64,000 bases of DNA, from the NCBI GenBank assembly GCA_019055375.1, contig JAHQIW010007294.1, positions 270,344 through 334,343 on the forward strand, written 5' to 3'. Every line of letters starts with the position of its first letter. The stretch's first letter is position 1. Both the position numbers and the translations under genes were made by a program. Below, one piece after another: positions 1 through 12,700 of this stretch. This stretch comes from Parelaphostrongylus tenuis. Its lineage: Eukaryota > Nematoda > Chromadorea > Rhabditida > Metastrongylidae. The notes beneath the pieces are model-generated. The model was given only the letters and a program-made list of their open reading frames with translations. It was not told where the DNA came from and did no database searches.

Positions 1-729
1 AATTGCAAAGATCTGTCTCCGGAGGTGAGACACGACAATCAACATGTGACCACAATGGTGTCGTAAACAAGAGGATACCTGTGGCATATCACAAGTTTCT
101 AATGCTATTATTGACGGCGATAACGATGACGACAATACAGTAGCTGAACGAATAATCGTAGCACGTTGTCGAAACCAACACGTTTCTACTTCGCCTTTTT
201 TTTTTGCTTGCTTTTCTACACTTGCTAACGTTACAATCTTACACCCTTGAAGATACGTAGAACCTCTTCATTGTTATTTATAGCTCAATTCACATCTTTC
301 GTCTATTTACTTTTGTTGAACTCTAGTAATTACAGAAAATAAAAGATGCTTGAAGATCATAAAATTCTAGTCACTGATTGTATTCTTGCTCAGGTTTTTT
401 AGAGAGTCCGTTAAAATGAATAATACTCAATAAAAGAGTTGTTTAAATATAGAACTACTTTGGTAGATTACTAATGTATGACCACTTGTCAAGCGTAAAA
501 CCTCATCCCTTTTCAAACGTGTTCTGGAATACAATCTAGAGGAAATAAGCACTACGGCTTATGAACCTAGACAATTTCGGAAAATCAACGAAAATCACAA
601 AATTACCAACCAGGAACGTCATAGAATATGCTTCTCAGTATATTTTATATCTATGGCTGCACAATACAAAGCTTGTATTTTTTATCCCTTTTTTAATCAT
701 GGATTAGTACATTGATTGTTCTTTTACAG
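1..729. other. No gene recognised; upstream or intron of the TWK gene
   Basis: AT-rich sequence ending in a clear acceptor (CTTTTACAG, 721-729) that opens the first visible TWK exon. I see no convincing start exon for the channel and no recognisable repeat here. The missing N-terminus may lie outside the window. Confidence 0.5.
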
Positions 730-3700
730 ATAGCGGGAAGAGCACATGAAGCTGGTCGACGACGTGTTGAAAAATTTCGGCGAGAACCTCCGTTGTGTTT
801 TATCATTATAAATAGAGCATATCATAAATACGGGCTAAAGGTAAGCGAAGGAGTTACGTTAATAATCTAGTTGTCATACAGTACAACAAAGCAATTATTT
901 TTTCAATTATTTTATTTCACACAACCCGTGGTCACATGAGACTGTCCAAATCTCGGTACTTTTAGCACAAGATTCGTTTCCTTGCATGTCTCCTCCGAAA
1001 ATGTCTTCGAAGTTTCGCATGTTGACCTGAATGTAGAATGCTGGTGGGACAGATCTCCCTGCAATCTGGAGAAGCCAAGCTAAGGCGTTGCGTAAAATAT
1101 TTGCTGGTTGATTGAAAGGAAATGCTGCGAACGGAGTCGAACTACTATCTTGGTCCTGAGAATCTATATCACTAGCCATCCGACTGCCACCCGCCGTAGA
1201 ATGCCAATAAAATGATGAAAGCGTTAACAAGAGTTGCTAAACTTAAGCTGACTAAATCAAAAGCTACTCGTTTCTAGATTGCGCAAGTGTAAAATCAAAC
1301 TGTAGTTAAATCAATCATCATCGTGTGTGTGATTCACATTATAACAGAAGTAAATGACTATCTAAGTTACTTCTTCTAACACAAAATATGCTTTTATTCA
1401 TTGACAAAACTCTGAGTGTCGTAGTTGTATCTCCTTTGTGTTTTGCATACTGTAATCTACATTTGTTTAACGCTCATGCCATTCTTCTTCTGCGGAAGTT
1501 CAAAAATTTGCAAGCTTTGTAGTACCGTGCTTTTCATAATTTTCCCACCATGTACTGATCTCTGAAAATTATTTTTTCCTGAAAACGCTACATAAAAGCC
1601 ATGATTAACTTAAAGGAATCGCCATGTTCTTCCAAATGTTTTTTGTGAAAAGGACAAGTAATGGAGCGTTCTGCGGTCAGCATTCTTCTATGTATTACAT
1701 TCCATTAAGTTTTATAAACGTAACTGAATGTCTATTTGGTCTTTGAATAACGCACGGTATCTTACTAATATGTCAAGTTAGTGGGCTACCCTATCGGATA
1801 AGTTCGATTCCAGTTAGTCTACATCGGAGAGATGGAAAGGCTAGTTTGCTTGGGGAGCAACTCCGGACCGACGTACTGCAGTGCACCTCAATCTCAACAC
1901 TACACATGTCCATTGAACTCTTCATATTTCTCTATAATTATGTGACTGACAAACTTTTGATACAATTTGGCAAGGCAAAGTGTTTGCTAGAAAACTGGAA
2001 TCAAGCTGTGGACACTATTTTTGAATACCCAAGGGACTAAATCATTCAGCTCTTCTCATGGATCACATACGCGCATGACATATGAATTCCCTGCCGTATA
2101 AGTATTATCAATCATGTTCGGATACTCTGAGTGTGGTTTATTTTAGTGATGGATATGTAATAATGTTTCTTACAGTATAGCGGCTTTTATCTTTCCTCAT
2201 AAGTGCGTTTATAATTTTATACTTCTAAAGAAGATTATTAGATAAATTCATATAGTATAGCCAATGATATAGATTGATGTGCAATTCATTTGCGTTAGGC
2301 AAGGGCTTGAACCCGCGCTTATTCCAATCCGGGGACGCGTGCTCTATCCCTTATGCCACCGACGCCTGTTATGCCACCATTCTTTCTACGCCGCATCTAT
2401 CTTCAGCAGCCAACCGTCAACGGTTTCGCTATGGGTTATCGATATCGACATTGAACCCAGTCACGCTGACAGATACTGGGTATCATATATCAAATAAAAT
2501 TTTTGATTTGACCGCTTTCAGAGGTGGTATGATGTTATAATATATCCAGTCAAGTAGAGTGATGTTATAGAAAAATATATATTTCTGTTTTTGGTTAAAA
2601 TGCAATGTTTAGAAATGAAGAACACTGCTGAGAGGTTTTCCCGCAACCAAAATGGGTACACTCCGCTCAAAATCTTTCCCTTAAATTATTTTAAAGGGTG
2701 CTATTTTGCCTTTTGATTACTACTTTGGCTTAAATTCAATTCTTATCGTCTTTTATTTTGATTTCTTGACTCCTTAGATTGGTTATTTCACTAAGGGATT
2801 TGTATTACAGCATCTCATCTTGATACTAGTATTTCTTTTCTATATTTCTTTTGGCGGGTTTGTCTTTTTCGTCATCGAGGGACCGTACCAGAACGTTTTG
2901 AGGCAAAGCTGGAACGAGGTGAGAACATATATGAATTATTGAGATATCTAAGTAAAAATCATGTTAGTGAAAAACGCAAATTAGTAGTTTAAATTGAAGA
3001 GAGAGAAGCAAAGCTTCAAAAATGTTGTGGATATTCATCGAGCAAAGTTGTTGTTTCGACTATCGTAAACTTCTCGTCTAAATGTTTCCCTAAAGTAACG
3101 CGCTATATCGTCGATAAAGAATGGTGCAAGATATGATTCGAATAGGATTGAAACGAGTTACGGATTCATTTACTGAGAGCTCTCATAACAAAATGATCCA
3201 CGTACCTCTTAGAATGGGACATACGAGCCGATGGAAGGCAGGCATGACAGTGACATTAAGGTAAATCAACATGATATCGGCAACTACTGCTTCATTTCCC
3301 CACAATACGTCGAATACAAATTGTTTAGTCCTCGAACGACAGTGAATAAAAAATATGCAGGCAAATGGTCTCGGTACGATGTTTCACATCAACACGTGTA
3401 TAAACCACTTAAATATCTAAACCTAGTAAATCAGTTCTGTTATGGTGAAGGCAGCTGAGTTTGTTCTACTTCATTTATCAATAAACAAAGACTGCATTCA
3501 TTCAATAATTTTAGAACTATAATATCTTGTTTAAAGCCATACAAAGATTGATACTTAGAACCATACGTACGTTTCGGCGGTGTCGCCCGCTTCAGCAATA
3601 GCCCACCCCCACACTGAACCCTACTTTATAGCATGCAGGAAAGACGTTGCTTATGCTGATAACAAAGTTAATGAGTTATCACTATTTTTCCAACAACTGG

Positions 3701-6700
3701 TAGTGAATATGTAGAAAACCCTCTCACCGACTGTTCATGAACCTCACCTAAACCCGCATTAATCCATAGGTTGAAAAAAGTGGTGATTACACAATATCAT
3801 GTGCTATCATCATAAACCTGGCCATAAACCTGGAAAAGATTCCCTTCATTTAAATCTAACGAAACGATGTTGATGAGGACCGAATGGGTTTTGAAGGCCC
3901 TATTTACGTTCAACGAAACAAAAATCTCCAAATGCTCCAGCTACGTCTGTCTAGTTCGTGAAAACAACATGATGAACGACCTAGCTCCAGGGTTGAGCAG
4001 AAGGAAACGAGTGGCTTGGGGAACGTCTAAGAGCATCGAATATATAGTGAAGAGGACAAAGAACATCCCACTCCGTGCCCACCTTTTCGACTCGACGATT
4101 ATCCCTGCCTTAACGTATACAACAGAAACCTGATCGCTACATAAGCAGAATCACTTGGCGTTATTGAACGCGCATCGAAATGTCGATGTTGAGAGTATCC
4201 CGTACCTCGCAAACGAGAAAAAAATCCGAAGTTCCGACCTACGTCAGCGATTGAAGATCAAAGACGCTGTTCTACACGCCAGGATATTGAAAATATGGTG
4301 GACTGGACACGTGATACGCTTGAACGACAACGACGAAAGCCGTTATCGACTGGACTCCTTGCGATTTTTAACACTCTACAGAAAGGACCACCAACTCGAT
4401 AGTCCGATATCTTCATGAAAAGCCTAGAAGAAAGATATGCTCAACGACTTCGAGGAGGACCCACTGGGCTACTCTTGCACGGAATAGGGAAAACCCTCTC
4501 GAGTCACTCGACGATTAACGGGACGACAGGTGACAGGTGATAATGGCAATGCGAAGTAGAAATCAAAGTGGCGTGGGTCACGGATGAAGCTAGCGACATC
4601 GCCGAAACGTGCGTATGGTTTTGACATATTGACATCAATAAGGTTTCAAGCATTCTCGCATACTATATCGAATGTTTATAGCGAGGTTAAAAACAGTCGA
4701 TGAGAAAAATTTGATCGTTAGTATTTACATCATATCTGACTTGCTGACGACATCAAACATATTCCGTTGAAGAAATCACGGGGGACAAGCAACTAAGAAG
4801 GCAATGTAAGCAATGCTGTGACCTATCTTGATGATTGGAAACCAAGGGCATTGCGGTGGCATTCCTACTGCTTACGGAAATGCACAGCGTCACACATTTT
4901 CGACATCCAGATTGCACTGCTCTGACGTTATAAACATATTGCGGAAAGTAAAACAAACAGAGGCAGGAGTTTGACCCGTGTCTCACTCAAACAAGAGACG
5001 CCTGATACCAGCGCACCACTAAGCCTATCGCATCGCCACTACACTTTCACCAATACAACCTGTCGTAACTATCACAAACTAGCCTTTGCTGAGATTGGTC
5101 GATTAATCACAGATTCACTAGACTGAATGTGAAATAACTTCGTTTGCCTCAGAATTTCTATCCACCTACAATAGAAACACCAAAGCGCTGTCTATAGAAA
5201 CATAGTTAACAAAAAACTTGCACTATTGAATGGTGGCACCCTATTTAAATGTACTAGAAAATGTTTCATCATATGACGATCATTTTCAGGCGGTATGAGA
5301 ACAATTCAGTAAACTCCCGTCTGGAGTCGGATGTTTTGCATATCATTCAATGTTCTTAGATTGCCACTAGTATTTCAACTCAATGCTAATACATTTATTT
5401 TGATTTTCTACTATCAGGACTAATTACAGTACTGAGTAATAATTTCAGCGCATCACATATAATCGTTCTCGTCACGTTGTCGAGCTTATGGCTCATGTAT
5501 TTAACAACTCCGAATATTTAGTGTATATCAAAGGACGAACGACATTACGATTACAAAAACTCTTTAATAAGTAAGTGCTGTTGCAATTCAGAAGAAACAC
5601 ACCATCATTCCTTAACATAAACACTAGCAGTATCCCTATGTAAAACTTTCCTACATGGTCCTTTCTTCTTTTTTCCTGCTTATATAGTTGATTTCTTGTC
5701 CACAGTATTGAAAACGCATTGACAGCCTCACCATACACGCCGACTTGTGTTTGAAAATAAATAATGATTAAACTTATTAAATGATCACTTCAACAGAAAC
5801 TATTCTTACATTGTTGTTGATTATATTCATCGATGTTAGAACAGGAGCTCTAGAAAGAGCTCCATTGGTTTAGTAAAGTGTAAAAAGCTGGTACCATCCA
5901 GAACAAAGAAACCGGAAAGAAGAGATACCGCGGGCGCTATGATCGGTCGCTTGCAAAGCTTATTTTTTGCTTTGAAGAAATTTTTTTGAATTTCTTAAAG
6001 ATATTCTTGTGATACTAACAAAGAATCATTGCTGGAAGGGAATATGATAATACAGTGCGAATATTCATGTGACCAGCTAAAGTGTCCGATATCACATGTG
6101 TTCACATTGACGTACTATCGAAATTTCAAATACTATTCTTGCATTCAAAAGTACATCATGGAATTGGCAAGCTCGTAATATTGAAGAACTTTGAAAATCG
6201 TTATCAACTTTTTGCACGGTAAATTTAAGAAACGAGCGCATATAGCGCAGGAGTTAAAGGTACTCTGTGGCAGACAACAGTTCGTGTAATGGATGGTCAA
6301 TGGTCCCATTCGCGCTGAAGGCTCACTAAACCTTCCGTTTTTCCGAGTTCGGTGAATGGTACAAGACCTCTGAGGGAGGACCACCTGTATCACCTGTCAT
6401 CCCGTCGATCGTCGAGTGACTCAAGCGGATACCAGCAACTCTTCCATTTTTCCTTATCGCGTGCAAGAGTAGCCCAGTGGGTCCTCCTCGCTTCAGGAAT
6501 TCGCTGAGCATCAAATCTTTTCTTTATCGCTTTCCTGGAGAAATCGGACCAACGGGTCAGTGGTCTTCCTTTAGAGCGCTTGACGTCCCGAGGAATCCAG
6601 TCGGTAACGGCTTTCGTCCATCGGTTGTCGTTGAAGCGCATCACGTGGATCATAATGTACCGAGTAGGGACACCCTGGTTATCCAGAGCCTCTATAACCG

Positions 6701-9700
6701 CTTCTGTTTCCACTGAATCGAAGGCTTGCTTCAGGTCGATAAAAGTGAGACAGAGTGGTTGTTTGTACTCTCGTGAAACTTCAATGAGTCTTGTAATCGT
6801 GTGGATGTGGCCTATGGTACTAAATCCTTTTCGGAGTCCTGCTTGTTCGCATGGCTGTCCTTCGTCCAGTGTTCTGTCAATCCTGTTTAGGATAACTCGA
6901 GTAAAGACTTTATAGACAACGGGAAGCAAACAGATTGGGCGATAATTGCCTATGCCGTGAAGGTCCCCCTTTTTGAACAACAATGCGGTCTTGCTGGTTT
7001 TCCAGTGAATAGGGACCTTGCATTCTGACAGGTAGCGACTGAAGAGCCGAGCCACGGTGTTGATGAGAACTGGCGACAGATTCTTCAGTTGTTCTGGTCT
7101 AATCCTATCTGGACCGGGTGTTGTTCTGTTCTTCACCGACGATATAGCATGTCGGATTTCGGAAAGGAGGACCGGTGGGACGACATATTCGTCCTCTTTC
7201 AATTTATATGACAGTAAGAGGACATGGCTAGCGGAGAGATCCGAGTAGTATTGGTGGATGATTTTCTCCATAGCCCTTCTCGAAGCTGTAAGTGTCCCGT
7301 AGGGGTATTGGAGTGCAATCATCCTGGTCTTATAGTTGGCGAAGCCTCGCTGGGCTTTACGAATGCTCTTCCCAGCTTCTGCAGCTTCTACCATAACTGC
7401 TGCTCGTCTCTCTTTGTGGTCTTCTTTTATCGCTTCTCTGCAGCGTTTCGCAAGTTTGGACGTAAGGTTTCGGTTGCCTGCAGCTCGTGCGATTCCACGT
7501 TGACGTATCAGCTCGAATGTCTGCGGAGACAAGCGTCTCTTCATGACCTTAAGACTCTCGGCTTCCACAGCGCTAACGTGAAGATATTCAGCGAGCCGAT
7601 CGTATTCTTCGTCGATGATGTCGACAACGGCATGTTTCCAGGAGCCGACTAATGATTTAAATACATGCCAGTTTATGGTAGTTCTGGGACTTCGTTGTTT
7701 GAACTTAGCGGCTTTCTCTCCTCTCCTCGAAAAACGGAACGTTGCTCGAAGGAGGCGATGGCCTGATCCCGTGTAGAACTTAGCGACAACAGCGACATCG
7801 GTCAGCGAAAACCTTCGATTTACTAAGATGTGGTCTATTTCGTTATTGTACTCTCCATTGGGAGACTCTCACGTCCATCGCTGAGAAAGAGGCTTTTGGA
7901 ATTGCGAGTTACCATGGATGATTTGAGTCGTCATGGTAAACTCAGATAGCCTCTCACCCTGTTCATTCCAATCTAGTCCGTGGGTCCCCATGTAACGTTT
8001 TTCAGACGTTCTGAGGGAGGATAGCAGCTACTTTAATACATTGGTAGGCCACGGATTTAATCAGCTTGAACGGTGCTAGATGAACACGAATGTATGACAC
8101 ATCCTTCAAAGACTGATCAATGTCCAGAGCCTTAGAGCTTTCAGTTTTGATGCCTGAGAACTGAACATAGATCATGTTTGGCTCAAAGTTCAAACGTGAA
8201 GAGAGATGCTTGCAAGTGTTAGCACGTTCGGGACGGCCATTGATCCATCGAGCAGCGTGATTCGCAAGTGAAGCATGATTGTCGTTGTTTGATTAAAGTT
8301 CTTTTTCCTTTAGGAAAAAAACTGTACGTTTTTGGTGATACTCTGACACTATGGTTTCTTCTAGGCGCTCATATGCTTTTAGTGCATATAAAGCTTTTAC
8401 GTGTGAAGGAATTCTAAGAATAAAATATGATCCTTGTTTCGCTCTCGAAACGCAATACCAGGGCGTTTTGAAAAACGAATGCTTTCATAATAGCCGAGAT
8501 CTGAGCTATTGAATGTACTGATGGGGGTTTTATCGGCTTAGTCACTTGTGAAAAACAGCAAAGGATGCCTCAAATCAGCTTTTTATAGTTCAAGAGAAAA
8601 GCTTATGCTTTGTCCATATTCGCAGGATTAAAGGAAACGAGTCAAGTGCTAGAAATGGTGGGATCCACGCAGTAAAATGTGATACCGAGTCGCGTAAAAT
8701 AAAGATAGTAAAAAAAAACCACATCATCACCTAAACAGTCCCCACCATAGAGCCGATTACTGAGAAACTTTCAAGGCGCAGTCCTAATTAGTGGGTGGTG
8801 GTTCAACGCAGGTAAGAAGTGGGCTTTACTCGCACTTAACGCAAGTAGATTCATGGAATTGACTTCTTGACTGTCCTACGATCAAAAGTTGAGAGAAAAG
8901 TAAATTAAGGGTCTCGGTGGTGCGCTGCCACGGGATCCCTCAGAAGAAAATTATTCGTGGGCTCGTAACCCACTTGAGGCTTCGTATTCAGCTTGTTTTA
9001 GAGCTTTACGTAGTACTGTGCCATGAAAAAGAAGAAGATTAGACAGTAAATAAAACTTGAAAAACGTTGACCAATATGATTTAATGGACCACCTTTTGCT
9101 TAACTTCACTATGTGTCACCAAGATATTTCTTCATTTATCATAACGTCCGCGGGTTTCTTATACAACTTTTACTCGATTAAGGTCCAAACTTCTTCGTCC
9201 TTTCCAGAGACGATTGATCCTGATCGATAGTCCACACCCTTTCGTTCTTAAAGTGTGGGCCTTCGTAGTCATACCGAGTGAAATATACGGCACAAATCAC
9301 ACGCTTCACTGGAGTTTTTGACTTTAGCACAGCTTTTTACACTTCAGTGGGCAAAGAAAGATTTCTATATCATGTTTCTCTTGATCAGGTTATGAAAGTG
9401 CTAGACTGAGTTGATCGTATGTCAGTTTTGACCTATCCAGGTTCTGCAAAAGCAGAAATTGTCCAAGCGTCAGAGAGTGTTGTACTGGTTTAATCGTTTA
9501 ACAACCTCGTGCTTACTCATCCCGAAAACACTCAAGAATATTTGGTAAACCATAGATAGGCTTGTGAGCAGTGTGTATCAATTCTACCATACTGCCAATG
9601 GTGCCTTGTCAGGATTTTGAGCAGTGGAAAAGAAAGACATTTTGATAAATCAACTATTCAGGGAGCTAGAGTCATATGAACGTCAACTGGGGATTCGATG

Positions 9701-12700
9701 GAGTGGCCAAAGAATGGAATGGGATATTTGGACGGCGCTTTTATTCGCTGGCACAGTTTGTACAACAATCGGTGAGCTGCCGTAGTATGCTAGTTGACGG
9801 TAGACCAAAGTAATACGAGAATGAAGAACGCAAACTAAAAAGAGCAAAAGAACGAACATTAAAGTGTGTTTATAGTACTGTCACAGTATTCAAAGTTCTC
9901 TGAGAGAATGGGCTACTCTAGGAGTTTCACAAATCAGTGGTCATCTAACAACCTATATGGTGTTCAGGTTATGGTCATGTCTATCCAATAACAAATATTG
10001 GAAAGATTCTCACCATGATATTCGCCTTATTCGGTATTCCATTGATGTTATTGGTTCTGCAAGATATTGGCAAATTGCTCACGATTTCAATGAAACTTCC
10101 ATGGTTTCAAACGAAACGAATCGTGAGAAAAGTGTTGAGGTATGATTAATGCTAAATGTCAATTATATTTCTACAACTCTAGTATCTTATTTTAAGAATT
10201 TTTCTCTTTGATGGAACAAACCAATAGCAAAAGGATTGATCAACCCATTTTGTACCATAGAGTGTTAAAGTGTCCGTGGGTACAGAAATGATGGAACTTT
10301 GAAACAACCTGAGCAACCTAATCACTTTTCGAGTAGTTTTTTTTTTGGCCGAAAAAATGGAAATGTGATTTCGAAAAAAACCACATTGCTTCTGTAATAA
10401 CTTTCTTGCAGCTTAAAACAGAGTAATTTTGTTGACCACACAGCACAAAGCACTTGCACTAATACGCTGTAAAAATCGATCGGTAATTCGTAGGATAGAC
10501 GTCTGGATGACCTTTGTTGCCACTTTAGAACAATTCAATTCATTGCTACCAAGGCCTTTTGTAGGCGTTTGCTGCTTTCCGAATCCATACCTCGTTATAT
10601 CTCAGTGCAATTTTTCACCAGTCATGTAATAAATATTGAAGTTCAAAGATATTAATGGTCTTAAGTGGAAGAACGCAGTAATTTACCAGTGGAGAGGTAG
10701 AGTAAATCACGGGGAAATATATTTGCTCTATAAGCTGACGCACGGTGTTCCGAATGGATTGATGATACACCTCGGACTGCTTTGAATCCGGATATTCTAA
10801 TTTCTGCATTGTAGTGAGAATGATCTGATCTATCGAATGGCTAGATTTTGTGGGTAATTTTCCAGATCATTTTACACCGATAAGGCTTAATCTGAGGATA
10901 TAACCATATAATAGAATTCGTTCAATATCGTACTGTTTGATAACCTTTTCAATTGACTGTTTGAAGTTCCAACGAATTACAGCGACATATAGCAGAGAGA
11001 CAACTTATCTCCAAAATCTTGATATTGATAATTAATCAAAGAACATGTTACTGTTTGAGGTGTTTTGCGAAGCATTCGCTGAGCGAGATAAGAGAGATCG
11101 AGATATACAAACGTCAAGATCTCGAGGTTTTCGACTTACCTGTAGTGGTTGGTGTTTCGCTTATAGCTGGATGGGTGAGAATTTTATCAGTTAGAAAAGC
11201 AATGCCCCATAGTGATTTATAATTTATTGCCTATTATATATACTCCGCAATTTACACGCTCGTATGAATGGATTTACTCATGTTTACAAACATATATGAT
11301 TGACACATAACGGACTGTGTGCATTCTAATTATTTATACGTAGATTATTGGCGTACGTAATGTAAGGGGGTAAAGTTTCGAAATGGACCGATTCACCATA
11401 AGCTGCCAAATTCTTCCAAATACTGATAGTATTTGCGTGACTGATAGTATTCGCGTGATGAAATACAGCAATACATTGTATTAGTAATGAGCTACCACTC
11501 ATACCCACTAAGCATTAAAGTGTCCTATATAGTCCTGTCCTAATCAAACCCCTCAGAGTCTTCAAGCATCGAGAATTCAACATCTGCTGATCCACAATCA
11601 TCAATTCTATGAAGGTTGAAAATTAGGCGTCAACCCTCTAGACACTGCGCGTAGCGCGCAAAACTGTTGTGGAGTCGAGAGCGATTCTGCAGTTGCCGGG
11701 AGTGGAGGTGTCCAGCCACCACTCACGCATGCTACATAATTTAAAATTTGCGCCTGAAAGCAGAGCGAGATTTACGTTTATATAACTCTGAAATATCGAG
11801 TCACTTAAAGACACCTTTTCTCATGAGGAGTAAATTGATGGGATCTCATGTCATTCGATGACAAATGGGTTTCTTGGGTTAACAAGAGATTTTCCACACT
11901 TTTTCGTTGTTGTGCAAATTATCTCGTTTGTTTATCAAATGAAAGCAAGAAATGACTGATTGAAGTATTCCCCTTCAACTTCAACAACTTTCTCCCACTT
12001 CTCCGGCAATTCCACTCAAATCGTCGACAAGCATGTGAGTCGTCAACGACGGAGACGTCTCAGTTGCATTCAAAACACTTTGCCGGTCAATTTCTTGTGA
12101 ACGGCCGGCTTCTTGCTTGTGCGTGAAAGATCCATGTTCAACCTTAATTCACTGAAACGACCAAAATTGCAGTTCTCCTGACTGTTCCGTCACCCTAAGC
12201 CCTGTTAATATGGCGGAAAGTTTCAGCAGCTTTTGAACCCAAGCGGTACTTGCGTAGCATCAACAATCGCTTTGCTTTCGCGACAGTTCCATCATTGATA
12301 AAGTTTATATTTGTCATGCATCAAAATAACCGCAAGGAGCTGCTCTGAAACGATATTAAAAACCAAAAACTTATGGATGAAAAGTAATCAACAAAACACG
12401 AAAAACTCTGGAACATTTCTTGCCAACACTAGATTCCCATATATTTTTGAAAACATTTGTATTTCTGTATACACAAATGTGTTCCTTTGTTTTGTGCAAA
12501 TGTAGATGTTTGTGTGTGATCATTTGCGTATATGCGACTTTATTCAACCTCAATTATTCTTATATGTGCACACAAGTCTACTGATGCATTAACAATCGAA
12601 TACTTTACGGAACTGCGCAAGAGAAGAGAATCTGAGCGGAATTAATATATTTTTTCATATCTTCTAACAGTATTAGAAGATTAAATCTTGTAATTCTAAT

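Noticed and set aside
2287..2375. Functional tRNA gene
   Set aside because: A and B boxes are present, but the stems do not pair and no cloverleaf can be drawn.
3231..3458. 75-codon plus-strand frame in TWK intron 2
   Set aside because: Codon use is acceptable, but it has no splice signals, no family and no phase fit with the channel.
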